Source: an uncultured Lachnospiraceae bacterium (GTDB taxonomy: Bacteria > Bacillota > Clostridia > Lachnospirales > Lachnospiraceae). From it: 64,000 bases of DNA. The position numbers and the translations under genes are program-made. Below the pieces are notes generated by a model. That model had not been told where the DNA came from. It was given only the letters and a program-made list of their open reading frames with translations, and made no database searches. The stretch spans positions 1 to 64,000 of the forward strand of contig CAJTVL010000004.1 in the NCBI GenBank assembly GCA_910579425.1, given 5' to 3'. Below are positions 34,643 to 44,047 of this stretch, piece after piece (position 1 is the stretch's first letter; each line of letters begins with the position of its first letter).

Positions 34643-35611
34643 ATGAAGATTGTATATATGGGAACCCCGGATTTTGCGGTAGCGCCCCTGGAGGCCCTTC
34701 TTGAGGCCGGGTATGAGGTCAGCGCAGTGGTGACCCAGCCGGATAAGCAAAAGGGACGCGGAAAGGCTCTGCAGATGTCGCCGGTGAAGGAATGCGCCCT
34801 GCGCCATGGCCTTGCGGTATTTCAGCCGGTTAAGATCAGGGAAGCTTCCGCTGTCAGCAGGCTGGCTGAATTTGAGGCGGATTTGTTTGTCGTGGCTGCT
34901 TTCGGACAGATCCTGTCGGAGGAAATCTTAAATATGCCACGGCTTGGCTGCATCAATATCCATGCCTCCCTCCTTCCGTCTTACCGGGGAGCGGCGCCCA
35001 TCCAGTGGGCAGTGTTAAACGGGGAGAAGGAGAGCGGCGTCACCATCATGCGGATGGCAAAAGGGGTAGACACGGGAGATATGTTCTGCAAAGCAGTGGT
35101 GCCTTTGGAAGAAAAGGAAACCGGAGGAAGCCTGCATGATAAGCTCATGGAGGCCGGGGCAAAGCTTTTGGTGGAGGCGCTTCCCAAAATAGAAAGGGGA
35201 GAGCTTCTGCCGGTGGCCCAGAAGGAGGAAGAAGCTACCCATGCCGGAAAGCTTTTCAAAACCATGGGACTGATCGACTGGCGGAAGGATAGCGACGAGA
35301 TTGAGCGTCTGGTGAGAGGATTAGATCCCTGGCCAAGCGCCTATACTTTTTATAAAGGAAAGCAGTTAAAGATCTGGGAGGCGGATGTAATGAAAGCTTC
35401 CGAAAAGGGGACAGGAGGAGAGGCATCTTCCGTGGAGAAAGGCGCTCTAGAGCCGGGCACGGTAGCTTTCGTGGGGAAGGATTTTTTTGATGTTGTTACC
35501 GGGAAGGGAATGCTTCGGGTAAAATCCCTGCAGATAGAAGGGAAAAGGCGGATGCAGACCAGGGAGTTCCTCTTAGGCAATGAAATGGCTGCGGGACTTA
35601 AATTTGAATAG
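34643..35611 (+). CDS. fmt: Methionyl-tRNA formyltransferase
   Basis: 322 residues. The start MKIVYMGTPDFAVAPLEALL and the catalytic-domain motif NIHASLLPSYRGAAPIQW, with a nearby conserved Asp in KGVDTGDM, are diagnostic. The C-terminal domain is about 205-322. It formylates initiator Met-tRNA using 10-formyl-THF. The ATG at 34643 has AAAGGAG about nine bases upstream; an in-frame ATG at 34622 overlaps that site. A roughly 20-residue Glu/Gly/Ser-rich insert (about residues 252-265) sits in the C-terminal domain. Confidence 0.97.
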   Translation: MKIVYMGTPDFAVAPLEALLEAGYEVSAVVTQPDKQKGRGKALQMSPVKECALRHGLAVFQPVKIREASAVSRLAEFEADLFVVAAFGQILSEEILNMPRLGCINIHASLLPSYRGAAPIQWAVLNGEKESGVTIMRMAKGVDTGDMFCKAVVPLEEKETGGSLHDKLMEAGAKLLVEALPKIERGELLPVAQKEEEATHAGKLFKTMGLIDWRKDSDEIERLVRGLDPWPSAYTFYKGKQLKIWEADVMKASEKGTGGEASSVEKGALEPGTVAFVGKDFFDVVTGKGMLRVKSLQIEGKRRMQTREFLLGNEMAAGLKFE

Positions 35612-35638
35612 AATTGTTCATGACAGGAGGTTGGAAGG

Positions 35639-36361
35639 GTGTTTGGATTTTATTTTGATCCTACTTATATTTTGGTTCTGATCGGCGCGGTTTTATGCAT
35701 TTGGGCGAGCTCACGGGTAAACAGTACCTACAGCAAATATGCCAGGGTAAGGGCAAGAAGCGGTATGACAGGCGCCCAGGCGGCACAGAGGATACTGCAG
35801 ATGTCAGGTATTCATGATGTACAGATTCAGCATATAGCAGGAAATCTGACGGATCACTACGATCCTTCCGGAAAGGTATTGCGGCTTTCGGACTCTGTTT
35901 ATGGCTCTGCCTCAGTGGCTGCCATCGGGGTGGCCGCCCATGAATGCGGACACGCCCTGCAGCACAGGGAAGGGTACTTTCCGCTGAAATTCCGTTCCGC
36001 CCTGGTTCCGGCGGCAAATATCGGCTCAAAGCTGGGACTTCCCTTAGTGATTCTCGGCCTGATTCTGGGAATCGGTTTTGACCTGCCGGGAGGCGGTTAT
36101 TTTTCCCTGGCACAGATCGGAATATGGGTATTTTCTCTGGCGGTGCTGTTTCAGGTGGTGACTCTTCCGGTGGAGTTTGACGCTTCGAAAAGAGCGTTAA
36201 AGCTTTTGGAGAGCTGCGGCATTATGGGAAGCGACGAGGCGGCAGGCAGCAGGCGGGTGCTTGGGGCGGCAGCCCTTACCTATGTGGCGGCGGCAGCATC
36301 CTCCATTCTGCAGCTTTTGCGTCTTGTGATACTCTCCGGAGGCAGACGCAGGGATGATTAA
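35639..36361 (+). CDS. Membrane zinc metallopeptidase (YugP-like, Zn_peptidase_2)
   Basis: 240 residues. An N-terminal helix (ILVLIGAVLCIWASSRV) anchors a domain containing HECGHALQ, the HExxH zinc site, preceded by DHYDPSGKVLRLSDSVY. Two or three more hydrophobic helices follow (about 125-180), and FDASKRAL carries a conserved Asp that is the likely third ligand region. The family is widespread in Bacillota beside fmt and rsmB, with no firmly known substrate. GTG start at 35639, with AGGAGG eight bases upstream. In the fmt-rsmB operon. Confidence 0.88.
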   Translation: MFGFYFDPTYILVLIGAVLCIWASSRVNSTYSKYARVRARSGMTGAQAAQRILQMSGIHDVQIQHIAGNLTDHYDPSGKVLRLSDSVYGSASVAAIGVAAHECGHALQHREGYFPLKFRSALVPAANIGSKLGLPLVILGLILGIGFDLPGGGYFSLAQIGIWVFSLAVLFQVVTLPVEFDASKRALKLLESCGIMGSDEAAGSRRVLGAAALTYVAAAASSILQLLRLVILSGGRRRDD

Positions 36362-36388
36362 GTTAAGGATTGCCAGGAGGAAACCGGA

Positions 36389-37774
36389 GTGGAAAATACA
36401 AGAGAACTGATTCTGGATATGCTGATGGAGATCCTGGAGAAGGGTGTTTACAGCCATCTGGTTATCAGAGACGTGCTTGATAAATATGATTATATGGACA
36501 GCCGGGACAAGGCCTTTATCAAGAGAGTGACCCAGGGAACCATAGAGAGGCTGATAGAGATCGATTTTTATCTGGATCAGTTTTCCAAGGTGTCTGTGTC
36601 GAAGATGAAGCCGCTGATCAGGAATCTGATGCGTATGAGCGTCTATCAGCTTTTGTATATGGACAGCATACCCGACAGCGCCGTGTGCAACGAAGCGGTG
36701 AAACTTGCGGGAAAAAGAGGTTACCGGGGACTTGCGGGCTTTGTCAACGGCGTCCTTCGGAATATAGCCAGGACCAAAAGCAGGCTGACGCTGACAGAGA
36801 AAGACGACAAATATCAATATCTGTCGATCAAATACTCCATGCCTCAGTGGCTGATCAGGCTTTGGATGGTGACTTACGGGGATGAGATCACATATTTTAT
36901 GTTAAAGGGTCTTTTAGAGCCTAAGCCGCTCACCCTGCGCTTAAAGGAAAGTCTGTCAGAGGAACAGAAGGAAAAGTGGCTCTGTGCGCTTGAAACGTCC
37001 TCGGTTAAGGTGCAGAAGCATCCCTATCTTTCTTACGCTTATCAGGTATGGAATGTGGAAGGAGTCAGGAGCCTGCCGGGATATGATGAAGGCTGGTTTA
37101 ATGTGCAGGATGTGAGCAGTATGTTGGTCGTGGAGGCCTGCGGTTTTCACGAGATGCTAAGAGAGAACCCAAAGAAGGATTCCGAAGGCGCACAGCCCCT
37201 GGTTTTGGACGTTTGCGCCTGTCCGGGAGGCAAATCCATGCATGCGGCGGAGAAGCTCTCAGGGCGTGGAAAGATTATTTCCAGGGACATATCGGAGTAT
37301 AAGGTATCCCAGATGAGAGATAATATAGAGCGGATGGGCTATGCCAATATAGAGGTTCAGGTTTATGACGCCGCCGCGCCGGATGAAAGCATGCTTGAGA
37401 AGGCGGATGTTGTGCTGGCGGATCTGCCCTGCTCGGGACTTGGCGTGATCGGGAAAAAGCGGGACATTAAGTACCGGATCACCGCTGAAGCCCTGAAGGA
37501 GCTGGAAAAACTGCAGAGAAAGCTTTTGGATGTGGTATGGCGGTATGTGAAGCCCGGCGGGATTTTGCTGTACAGTACCTGTACGATGAATCCCGGCGAG
37601 AATGAAGAAATGGTGGATTGGTTCGTCCAAAGGTATCCCTTTGAGAGGGAGGAGCTTACTCCTTATCTTCCGGATGCGCTGAAGGAGGAGGGGCAGAGAG
37701 GAATGCTGCAGCTTTTTCCGGGTTACCACATGACGGACGGCTTCTTTATTGCCAGACTCAGACGCCGACTGTAG
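36389..37774 (+). CDS. rsmB: 16S rRNA m5C967 methyltransferase RsmB
   Basis: 461 residues. An N-terminal NusB-like RNA-binding domain (1-150; YMDSRDKAFIKRVTQGTIE) precedes the Rossmann methyltransferase with DVCACPGGKSMHAAE (SAM site), DLPCSGLG (first catalytic Cys) and STCTMNPGENEE (second Cys). It methylates C967 of 16S rRNA. GTG start at 36389 with AGGAGG at the right distance. It is upstream of rlmN, another rRNA modification gene. Confidence 0.95.
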   Translation: MENTRELILDMLMEILEKGVYSHLVIRDVLDKYDYMDSRDKAFIKRVTQGTIERLIEIDFYLDQFSKVSVSKMKPLIRNLMRMSVYQLLYMDSIPDSAVCNEAVKLAGKRGYRGLAGFVNGVLRNIARTKSRLTLTEKDDKYQYLSIKYSMPQWLIRLWMVTYGDEITYFMLKGLLEPKPLTLRLKESLSEEQKEKWLCALETSSVKVQKHPYLSYAYQVWNVEGVRSLPGYDEGWFNVQDVSSMLVVEACGFHEMLRENPKKDSEGAQPLVLDVCACPGGKSMHAAEKLSGRGKIISRDISEYKVSQMRDNIERMGYANIEVQVYDAAAPDESMLEKADVVLADLPCSGLGVIGKKRDIKYRITAEALKELEKLQRKLLDVVWRYVKPGGILLYSTCTMNPGENEEMVDWFVQRYPFEREELTPYLPDALKEEGQRGMLQLFPGYHMTDGFFIARLRRRL

Positions 37775-37835
37775 CGGAGCGGGCGGAAAACGGGTCATAG
37801 GCATTTATAGTAAGAAGAAAAAGGACAGAAGAAAT

Positions 37836-38867
37836 ATGACCGATATAAAATCCCTCACTCTGGAGGAACTGAAAACAGAGATGGAAAGGCTGGGCGAAAA
37901 ATCCTTCCGGGCAGCACAGCTTTATCAGTGGATGCACCAAAAGCTGGCCAGAAGCTTTGACGGGATGACCAACCTCCCGGCGGCGCTTCGAAAAAAGCTG
38001 GCGCAGGAATATGCCTTTACCGCCTTAAGGCCGGTGCGCGTACAGGAATCTGCCCTGGACGGCACGCGAAAATATTTGTTTGAGTTAGGGGACGGAAGGT
38101 TTGTCGAGAGTGTCTGGATGAAGTACCGCCACGGAAACAGTCTGTGTATCTCCTCCCAGGTGGGGTGCCGGATGGGCTGCGCGTTCTGCGCTTCCACCAT
38201 AGACGGGCTGGAACGCTCCTTAGAGCCCTCGGAGATGCTGGATCAGATTTACACCGTCACCCTTCTTACCGGAGAGCGGATTTCAAACGTAGTGGTTATG
38301 GGGATCGGCGAACCCCTTGACAATTATCATAATCTTCTGAAATTTATCACCCTTCTTACCGATGAAAACGGATTACATATCAGCCAGCGAAATATTACGG
38401 TATCCACCTGCGGTTTAGTGAATGAAATGCGTCTGCTGGCAGATGAAAAGCTTCAGATTACCCTGGCTTTATCTCTTCACGCCCCCACCGATGAAAAGAG
38501 AAGGCGGCTGATGCCCATAGCAAACAGGTATTCCATAAAGGAGCTTATGGAGGCCTGTGCCTGCTATTTTGAAAAGACGGGCAGGCGGATTACCTTTGAA
38601 TATTCTCTTGTAAAAGGGGTCAACGATGCCGGGGAGGATGCAGAGATCCTTTCGGCTCTTGTGGGAAAACTGAATTGTCATGTGAATTTAATACCGGTAA
38701 ATCCCGTCAGTGAGCGAAATTTTGTACAGCCGGATACGAAAAATGTCACAGCTTTTAAAAATAAACTTGAAAAAAATGGAATAAATGTTACTATTAGAAG
38801 GGAAATGGGAAGAGATATAGACGGTGCCTGCGGACAACTGAGAAGAAGACAAAGGGCATTACAGTAG
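37836..38867 (+). CDS. rlmN: Dual-specificity RNA methyltransferase RlmN
   Basis: 343 residues. The radical SAM motif is CRMGCAFCAST. GEPLDN follows, and a C-terminal Cys in DIDGACGQL is the methyl-carrying residue of this family. It makes m2A2503 in 23S rRNA and m2A37 in some tRNAs. The ATG at 37836 has AAGGA about ten bases upstream; the frame extends back into rsmB without a suitable site. No sign that it is Cfr-like: the order and context are those of the housekeeping gene. The phosphatase gene follows 11 bp on. Confidence 0.95.
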   Translation: MTDIKSLTLEELKTEMERLGEKSFRAAQLYQWMHQKLARSFDGMTNLPAALRKKLAQEYAFTALRPVRVQESALDGTRKYLFELGDGRFVESVWMKYRHGNSLCISSQVGCRMGCAFCASTIDGLERSLEPSEMLDQIYTVTLLTGERISNVVVMGIGEPLDNYHNLLKFITLLTDENGLHISQRNITVSTCGLVNEMRLLADEKLQITLALSLHAPTDEKRRRLMPIANRYSIKELMEACACYFEKTGRRITFEYSLVKGVNDAGEDAEILSALVGKLNCHVNLIPVNPVSERNFVQPDTKNVTAFKNKLEKNGINVTIRREMGRDIDGACGQLRRRQRALQ

Positions 38868-38878
38868 GAGGTAATACC

Positions 38879-39613
38879 GTGTTAAAATCCTTTTCTGCTA
38901 CAGATATAGGGAAAAAAAGAAAACTGAATCAGGATTTTGTATATGTCTCGGAGGCTCCCATAGGGAACCTGCCCAATCTTTTTATTGTCGCAGACGGCAT
39001 GGGAGGGCATAACGCGGGGGAATATGCTTCCAAGTGTGCCGTGGAAACCATCGTGAGGGAGATCAGGGGAAGCTTTGAAAAAAATCCGGTGCGTATCATA
39101 GGCAAAGCCATCCGGACAGCCAATGATCTGATCAGACGCAAGGCCAGGGAGGAAGCAGGACTCTATGGCATGGGGACTACAGCGGTGGTTGCTACTTGTA
39201 TGGGGCATTATCTGCAGGTTGCCAATGTAGGCGACAGCAGGCTTTACATTATAAATGACGGGATCAGACAGATTACCCGGGATCACTCCCTGGTAGAAGA
39301 GATGATACGTATGGGAGGGATTGACCGGGAGGTGGCGAAGCATCACCCGGATAAGAACATCATCACCAGGGCCATAGGGGGGCTGGATACGGTGGAAATT
39401 GACTTTTTTAACGAAGAGTTAAAGGCCGGAGATCTGGTGCTTATGTGCTCTGACGGACTCACGAATATGTTAGAGGATGGGGAGATAAGCCAAATCGCGG
39501 GAGAGCGTATTTCCATTGAGGAAAAGGCGAAGAAGCTGATCGAGGCGGCCAACGACCATGGGGGAAAAGATAATATAGCAGTGATATTGATCGATGTATT
39601 CGCGAAAGAATGA
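38879..39613 (+). CDS. PP2C-type Ser/Thr protein phosphatase (Stp/PrpC)
   Basis: 244 residues with PP2C metal-site motifs: RKLNQDFVY near the start, VADGMGGHNAGE, VGDSRLY, LMCSDGLTNML and GGKDNIAVIL. It reverses phosphorylation by the PASTA kinase encoded 16 bp downstream, a conserved Bacillota pair controlling wall synthesis and division. GTG start with TAGGAGG upstream. Confidence 0.95.
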   Translation: MLKSFSATDIGKKRKLNQDFVYVSEAPIGNLPNLFIVADGMGGHNAGEYASKCAVETIVREIRGSFEKNPVRIIGKAIRTANDLIRRKAREEAGLYGMGTTAVVATCMGHYLQVANVGDSRLYIINDGIRQITRDHSLVEEMIRMGGIDREVAKHHPDKNIITRAIGGLDTVEIDFFNEELKAGDLVLMCSDGLTNMLEDGEISQIAGERISIEEKAKKLIEAANDHGGKDNIAVILIDVFAKE

Positions 39614-39629
39614 CATATAAGAGGTAGAT

Positions 39630-41819
39630 ATGGTTAAAATAGGAATGATAATTGGAGACAGATATGAAGTTCAGGAGAAAATAGGCACAGGCGGAATGTC
39701 TGATGTGTATAGGGCAAAGGATCACAAGCTGAACCGGTTTGTTGCAGTGAAGGTTTTAAAGCAGGAATTCAGTGAGAATGCCAATTTCGTATCCAAATTC
39801 AGAGTGGAGGCCCAGGCTGCCGCCGGGCTTGCCCATCCCAATATTGTAAACGTATATGATGTGGGGGAAGAAAACGGCATCTACTATATCGTTATGGAGC
39901 TGGTAGAAGGCATCACCCTCAAAAAATATATTGAGAGAAAGGCCCGTCTTTCCGTTAAGGAGGCGGTCAGCATTGCCATTCAAGTGAGTATGGGAATTGA
40001 GGCTGCCCACAATAATCATATTATCCACAGAGATATTAAACCTCAGAATATCATTATTTCCAAAGAGGGTAAAGTAAAGGTAACCGATTTTGGGATTGCC
40101 AAGGCGGCCACCAGCAATACCATTACTTCCAATGTGATGGGATCGGTACATTATACCTCCCCGGAACAGGCAAGAGGCGGCTATTCCGATGAAAAGAGCG
40201 ATATTTACTCCCTGGGCGTCACCATGTTCGAGATGCTCACGGGACGTGTGCCCTTTAACGGGGAGACCACAGTTGCAATCGCCATCAAACATATCCAGGA
40301 GGAGATGCCCTCGCCCAGAGAGTATGTTTCCGAAATCCCGGTGAGCGTGGAGCAGATTGTTTTTAAATGCTGTCAGAAGAGCCCGGACCGCAGGTACCAG
40401 TCCATGGGGCAGTTGATCGCGGATTTAAAGAGGTCCCTTATGACGCCGGACGAGGACTTTGTCAAGATGGTGGATCCCAATGAGGAAGGCTCCACCAAAA
40501 TGATGGACAGCAGCGACCGTGAGAAAATCAAACGGCAGGCAAGAAACAGGGACAGCATGGAAGAGGCCATGCATCTGCGCAAGGAAGCGGATATGAAGAA
40601 GATTGTCCGCAGAAAAAGAGAAATTCCTTATGAGCTCGAGGAGGACGAAGACGAGGAAGAGGAAGAGGATGACATAGACGAGACGGAATATGAGGATGAG
40701 GAAGACGAGGATGAAGATGAGGATTACGATCCCAAGATGGAGCGCATCACCACAGTCCTTGCGGTAGTGGCCGCCATTCTCATCGGGTGTATCGTACTCT
40801 TTCTGGTGGGAAAGGCCCTGGGGCTTTTTGACGGATCGCTGTTCGGAGAAACTACCCAGGAGCAGGAACAGGAAGAGGAAAAAGAACAGGTGGAAATGAT
40901 AGAGGCAGTGGGGAAGGATGTGGATGAAGTAAAGGTTGCCCTTCTGAACATCGGCCTGACGCCTGAGATCGAATATGAAGAAAGTATTGAATTTGCCCAG
41001 GGGATTGTAATGAAATCCAGCGTTGCCAAAGGAACCATGGTGGAAGAGGGCTCCAATGTGGTACTCACAGTCAGCGCCGGTTCCGAGGGCGTGAAGGTGG
41101 AAGACACCATAGGCATGTCCGAGGCGGAGGCTACGGCCACCCTGGGGAAAAGCGGATTTGTTGTAAACAAGACAGAAAGCCACGATCCCTATATCAAGGC
41201 AGGAAACGTGATCACCCAGTCCCCGGCGGCAGGCTCTAAGGCTCCCAAGGGAACCACGGTAACTTTGACCATCAGCCTGGGGCCGGAAATATCCAAAGTC
41301 CAGGTGCCGGATCTGATGGCCAAAGGGGAGGAGGAGGCCATGGCGCTTCTGGTTGAATCCGGTCTTCAGCTTGGAGCGGTAGGAGAGGTAAATCATGAGG
41401 ATCCCGCTCTCACAGGCCTTGTGTGCTATCAGAGCTATTCCGTGGGAACCTATGTGGATGCAGGAACCGTTGTGGACATCAATATCAGCTTGGGGCCTGC
41501 CCAGGCAACCTATCGGTTTATGGAGGCCATTGCCGGGCCTACGCCGGAGGAAGATCCGGCATACCGTGCGGGCACCATGGTAACGGTGACACTGATGGCC
41601 GACGACGGAACCCAGCTTCTCAGCACCCAGACGGCCTCCTTCCCCATCGAACAGCAGAATATTACGGGGATCAAGAGCCCTACAGGCTATATTCTGTTCC
41701 AGTATATGAATGTAACGGAGGGAAGCAGCGTGACCAATGAGGACGGCTCTGTCTCCACCATAGAAGGAACCTCTGAGAGCAAGGAAATCAGAAGGCCGAT
41801 TCAGTTTATGGAGGAGTGA
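39630..41819 (+). CDS. prkC: PASTA-domain Ser/Thr protein kinase (PrkC/StkP type)
   Basis: 729 residues. The Hanks kinase domain (1-270) has the Gly loop GTGGMSDVYRA, catalytic HRDIKPQNI, DFGIAKA and an activation-loop SVHYTSPEQ. The juxtamembrane part (about 335-370) is unusually acidic, nearly all Glu and Asp. One transmembrane helix follows (about 375-395; VVAAILIGCIVLFLVG), then three extracellular PASTA repeats (about 425-625) and a C-terminal domain of about 100 residues. PASTA domains bind peptidoglycan fragments or lipid II. The rsgA start overlaps its stop. Confidence 0.96.
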   Translation: MVKIGMIIGDRYEVQEKIGTGGMSDVYRAKDHKLNRFVAVKVLKQEFSENANFVSKFRVEAQAAAGLAHPNIVNVYDVGEENGIYYIVMELVEGITLKKYIERKARLSVKEAVSIAIQVSMGIEAAHNNHIIHRDIKPQNIIISKEGKVKVTDFGIAKAATSNTITSNVMGSVHYTSPEQARGGYSDEKSDIYSLGVTMFEMLTGRVPFNGETTVAIAIKHIQEEMPSPREYVSEIPVSVEQIVFKCCQKSPDRRYQSMGQLIADLKRSLMTPDEDFVKMVDPNEEGSTKMMDSSDREKIKRQARNRDSMEEAMHLRKEADMKKIVRRKREIPYELEEDEDEEEEEDDIDETEYEDEEDEDEDEDYDPKMERITTVLAVVAAILIGCIVLFLVGKALGLFDGSLFGETTQEQEQEEEKEQVEMIEAVGKDVDEVKVALLNIGLTPEIEYEESIEFAQGIVMKSSVAKGTMVEEGSNVVLTVSAGSEGVKVEDTIGMSEAEATATLGKSGFVVNKTESHDPYIKAGNVITQSPAAGSKAPKGTTVTLTISLGPEISKVQVPDLMAKGEEEAMALLVESGLQLGAVGEVNHEDPALTGLVCYQSYSVGTYVDAGTVVDINISLGPAQATYRFMEAIAGPTPEEDPAYRAGTMVTVTLMADDGTQLLSTQTASFPIEQQNITGIKSPTGYILFQYMNVTEGSSVTNEDGSVSTIEGTSESKEIRRPIQFMEE

Positions 41820-42694
41820 TGCAGGGCAAGATTATCAAGGGGATTGCAGGTTTTTACTATGTTCATACCGCTTTGGGCGTGGCTGAGTGCAAGGCCCGGG
41901 GGATTTTCAGAAAGGATCAGATTAAGCCCTTGGTGGGCGATAATGTGGAAATAGAGCTGACGGCCCGGCAACCCTTAGAAGGGAATATTACCAATATCCT
42001 TCCGAGAAAAAATGTACTGGTACGTCCCGCATCGGCCAATATTGATCAGGCCCTTGTGATTTTTGCCATTCTGCGTCCGGATCCCAATTATAACCTGCTG
42101 GATCGTTTCCTGATCACCATGGAGCAGCGGGAACTTCCTGTGGTGATATGCTTTAACAAAAAAGACATAGCCTCCCCCCAGGAGCTGGCTATGCTGAAGG
42201 AAGCCTATGGCGGCTGCGGCTATCAGGTTTTGTTTGTGAGCGGCGGTATGGGAGAGGGAACAGAGGAGGTCAGAAGCTGCCTTGCAGGGAAGACCACAGT
42301 GCTTGCAGGCCCCAGCGGAGTGGGGAAGTCTACCCTGATTAACACTCTCCACCCCCAGGCCAATATGGAGGTAGGGGAGATCAGCAGGAAGATCGGCCGG
42401 GGGAAAAATACCACCCGGCACGCGCAGCTTTTTGCGTTAGAAAAAGATACCTATATTATGGATACCCCGGGTTTTACCTCCCTCTATCTTGAAAATGTAG
42501 AAAAAGAAGAGCTGCAGGGGTACTATCCCGAGTTTACGGAATATGAAAAGAACTGCCGTTTCGGCGGCTGCGCCCATATCAGCGAGCCGGTATGCGGGGT
42601 GAAGGAAGCCTTGGCGGAGGGCAGAATCAGCCGGGTGCGCTATGATAATTATGTGATGCTTTATGAAGAACTGAGAAATAAGAAGAAGTATTAG
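41819..42694 (+). CDS. rsgA: Ribosome small-subunit GTPase RsgA
   Basis: 291 residues. An N-terminal OB fold comes first. The circularly permuted GTPase has G4 NKKD before G1 GPSGVGKST and G3 DTPGF. The C-terminal zinc site has Cys-x5-Cys, His and Cys (CRFGGCAHISEPVC). It checks 30S assembly. Its ATG at 41819 overlaps the kinase stop (TGATG); GTG at 41816 is possible. PrkC in B. subtilis phosphorylates its RsgA homologue, so the cluster is functionally coherent. A strong terminator follows. Confidence 0.95.
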   Translation: MQGKIIKGIAGFYYVHTALGVAECKARGIFRKDQIKPLVGDNVEIELTARQPLEGNITNILPRKNVLVRPASANIDQALVIFAILRPDPNYNLLDRFLITMEQRELPVVICFNKKDIASPQELAMLKEAYGGCGYQVLFVSGGMGEGTEEVRSCLAGKTTVLAGPSGVGKSTLINTLHPQANMEVGEISRKIGRGKNTTRHAQLFALEKDTYIMDTPGFTSLYLENVEKEELQGYYPEFTEYEKNCRFGGCAHISEPVCGVKEALAEGRISRVRYDNYVMLYEELRNKKKY

Positions 42695-42701
42695 ATACTT
42701 T

Positions 42702-42756
42702 ACCGTGAAAGGAATACGGCCCGGGAGAATTGCGGTGTATTCCTTTCACGGTTTTT
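42702..42756 (+). terminator. Intrinsic terminator of the housekeeping operon
   Basis: A 16-bp perfect stem (42702-42717 with 42737-42752), a 19-nt loop and a T-run at 42752-42756. Confidence 0.88.
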
Positions 42757-42806
42757 CTGTCTCCGGTTTGGTGGTTATGACTGTTCCGGCTTTTGGTACA
42801 AAAGAA

Positions 42807-43787
42807 TCACAGTTTTCTTACGCTGTCGCGAAGAATCAGCTCCGGCCTGATTTTTTGTTTGATAACGGAACGTTCACTTCCTGCGGTCAGCGCTTCGAGA
42901 ACCGTATCGGCTATGGTGCTGCCTACCAGTTGGATGGGCTGAGCCACTGCAGTGACACCCGTAGCCTCGGCCCATGGATGGTCGTCATAGGAAATCAGGC
43001 TGACATCCTTTGGATAGTTCAAATTCAAATCTCTTAAAGCAGAAATCGTCCATATCGTGCATGCCTCTGCATGACTGAGGATGGCGGTAGGTTTCAAACG
43101 GGCAATGTCGTCCCGGATCTTATTGCCGCAAGCGCGGTTGAAATCATAGCTCAGTATGTATGTTGGGTCAGGTGTCAGGTTTTTCTCAAGAAAAGCATCG
43201 CAGTAACCTTTGGCTCGATAATCTTCTCCTTCCACGGCATTATTAAAGGAGAGGATTTTTTTGTGCCCGCATTCCAGGAGGTATTTGACCGCCAGGTATA
43301 CGCCGTACTGGTCGTCAATGATAATGGAATCCAGATTGTCATAAAAATCATTATAAAGCTGTAAAAAATACTGCTTGGAGTTCATAAAAAGCTTCCAGTC
43401 TTCTCTGTCAAAGGAAATTGGGGAAAAAAGGAATGCATCCAGATGATTGGAACGCAGATACCGAATGATCTTTCCACTGGTAAATTGATTGCCGGAAGAG
43501 GGAAAGGTCATAACCTGGTAATCTGTATCTGTCAGCCGGGAATGCATTTCTTCTATTACCTGAAAATAAAATGGATTTTTGAAGTCGTTTACAGCAATTC
43601 CAATGGAATTGCTCCGGTTCTGCTTTAAACTCCGTGCAAGTAAATTGGGGTAGTAATCCATTTCCTTGGCGGTTTTGAGTACCAGCTCCCGGGTCTCGGG
43701 CTTTACCAGCTCCGGAGACTGGAAAACTCTTGAAACGGTTGCGATCGATACACCTGCAATTCTGGCAACGTCTTTGCTTGTTGGCAT
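42807..43787 (-). CDS. LacI-family transcriptional regulator
   Basis: 326 residues. An N-terminal LacI helix-turn-helix (TSKDVARIAGVSIATVSRVF) and hinge helix (NLLARSLKQ) precede a periplasmic-binding-like effector domain with FPSSGNQF and ISYDDHPWAEATGVTAVAQP. It is divergent from the GH32-like gene with 260 bp between them and should repress that operon from the operator at 43932-43945 until the sugar arrives. Start at 43787. Confidence 0.93.
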   Translation of the reverse strand: MPTSKDVARIAGVSIATVSRVFQSPELVKPETRELVLKTAKEMDYYPNLLARSLKQNRSNSIGIAVNDFKNPFYFQVIEEMHSRLTDTDYQVMTFPSSGNQFTSGKIIRYLRSNHLDAFLFSPISFDREDWKLFMNSKQYFLQLYNDFYDNLDSIIIDDQYGVYLAVKYLLECGHKKILSFNNAVEGEDYRAKGYCDAFLEKNLTPDPTYILSYDFNRACGNKIRDDIARLKPTAILSHAEACTIWTISALRDLNLNYPKDVSLISYDDHPWAEATGVTAVAQPIQLVGSTIADTVLEALTAGSERSVIKQKIRPELILRDSVRKL

Positions 43788-43930
43788 GTAAATCCTCCTT
43801 CTATTGTTTTTTTTATAGAAAATAATGGCTTTTTGCTTTATTTATGTCGTATGCATTATATATCATAACTGTAAAAAAAGAAAGTGTTTTCAAGATTTTT
43901 ACATTTTCGATAAAAATAATGAAAAATAGT

Positions 43931-43959
43931 TTGACAACGTTTACATAATGATGTATGAT
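43931..43959 (+). promoter_or_regulatory. Promoter and LacI-type operator of the sugar-uptake operon
   Basis: TTGACA (43931-43936), a 17-bp spacer and TATGAT (43954-43959). TGACAACGTTTACA (43932-43945), a partly symmetric LacI-type operator centred on AACGTT, overlaps the -35. It also resembles a cre site, so catabolite control is possible. Confidence 0.7.
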
Positions 43960-44047
43960 GAAATCAGTTTAGAGGAAGGAAAGGGGTCCTTCCTTTACAG
44001 GGGAGTTTTCAGTATAGATTGCATGATTGCAAAGAAAGGAGGAAAAT

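Noticed and set aside
37836..38867. Cfr antibiotic-resistance methyltransferase
   Set aside because: Context and motifs are those of housekeeping RlmN; sequence alone shows no Cfr hallmark.
40425..41396. 323-codon minus-strand frame in prkC
   Set aside because: Arises from the acidic and repetitive coding strand; Phe/Leu-rich nonsense on the reverse.
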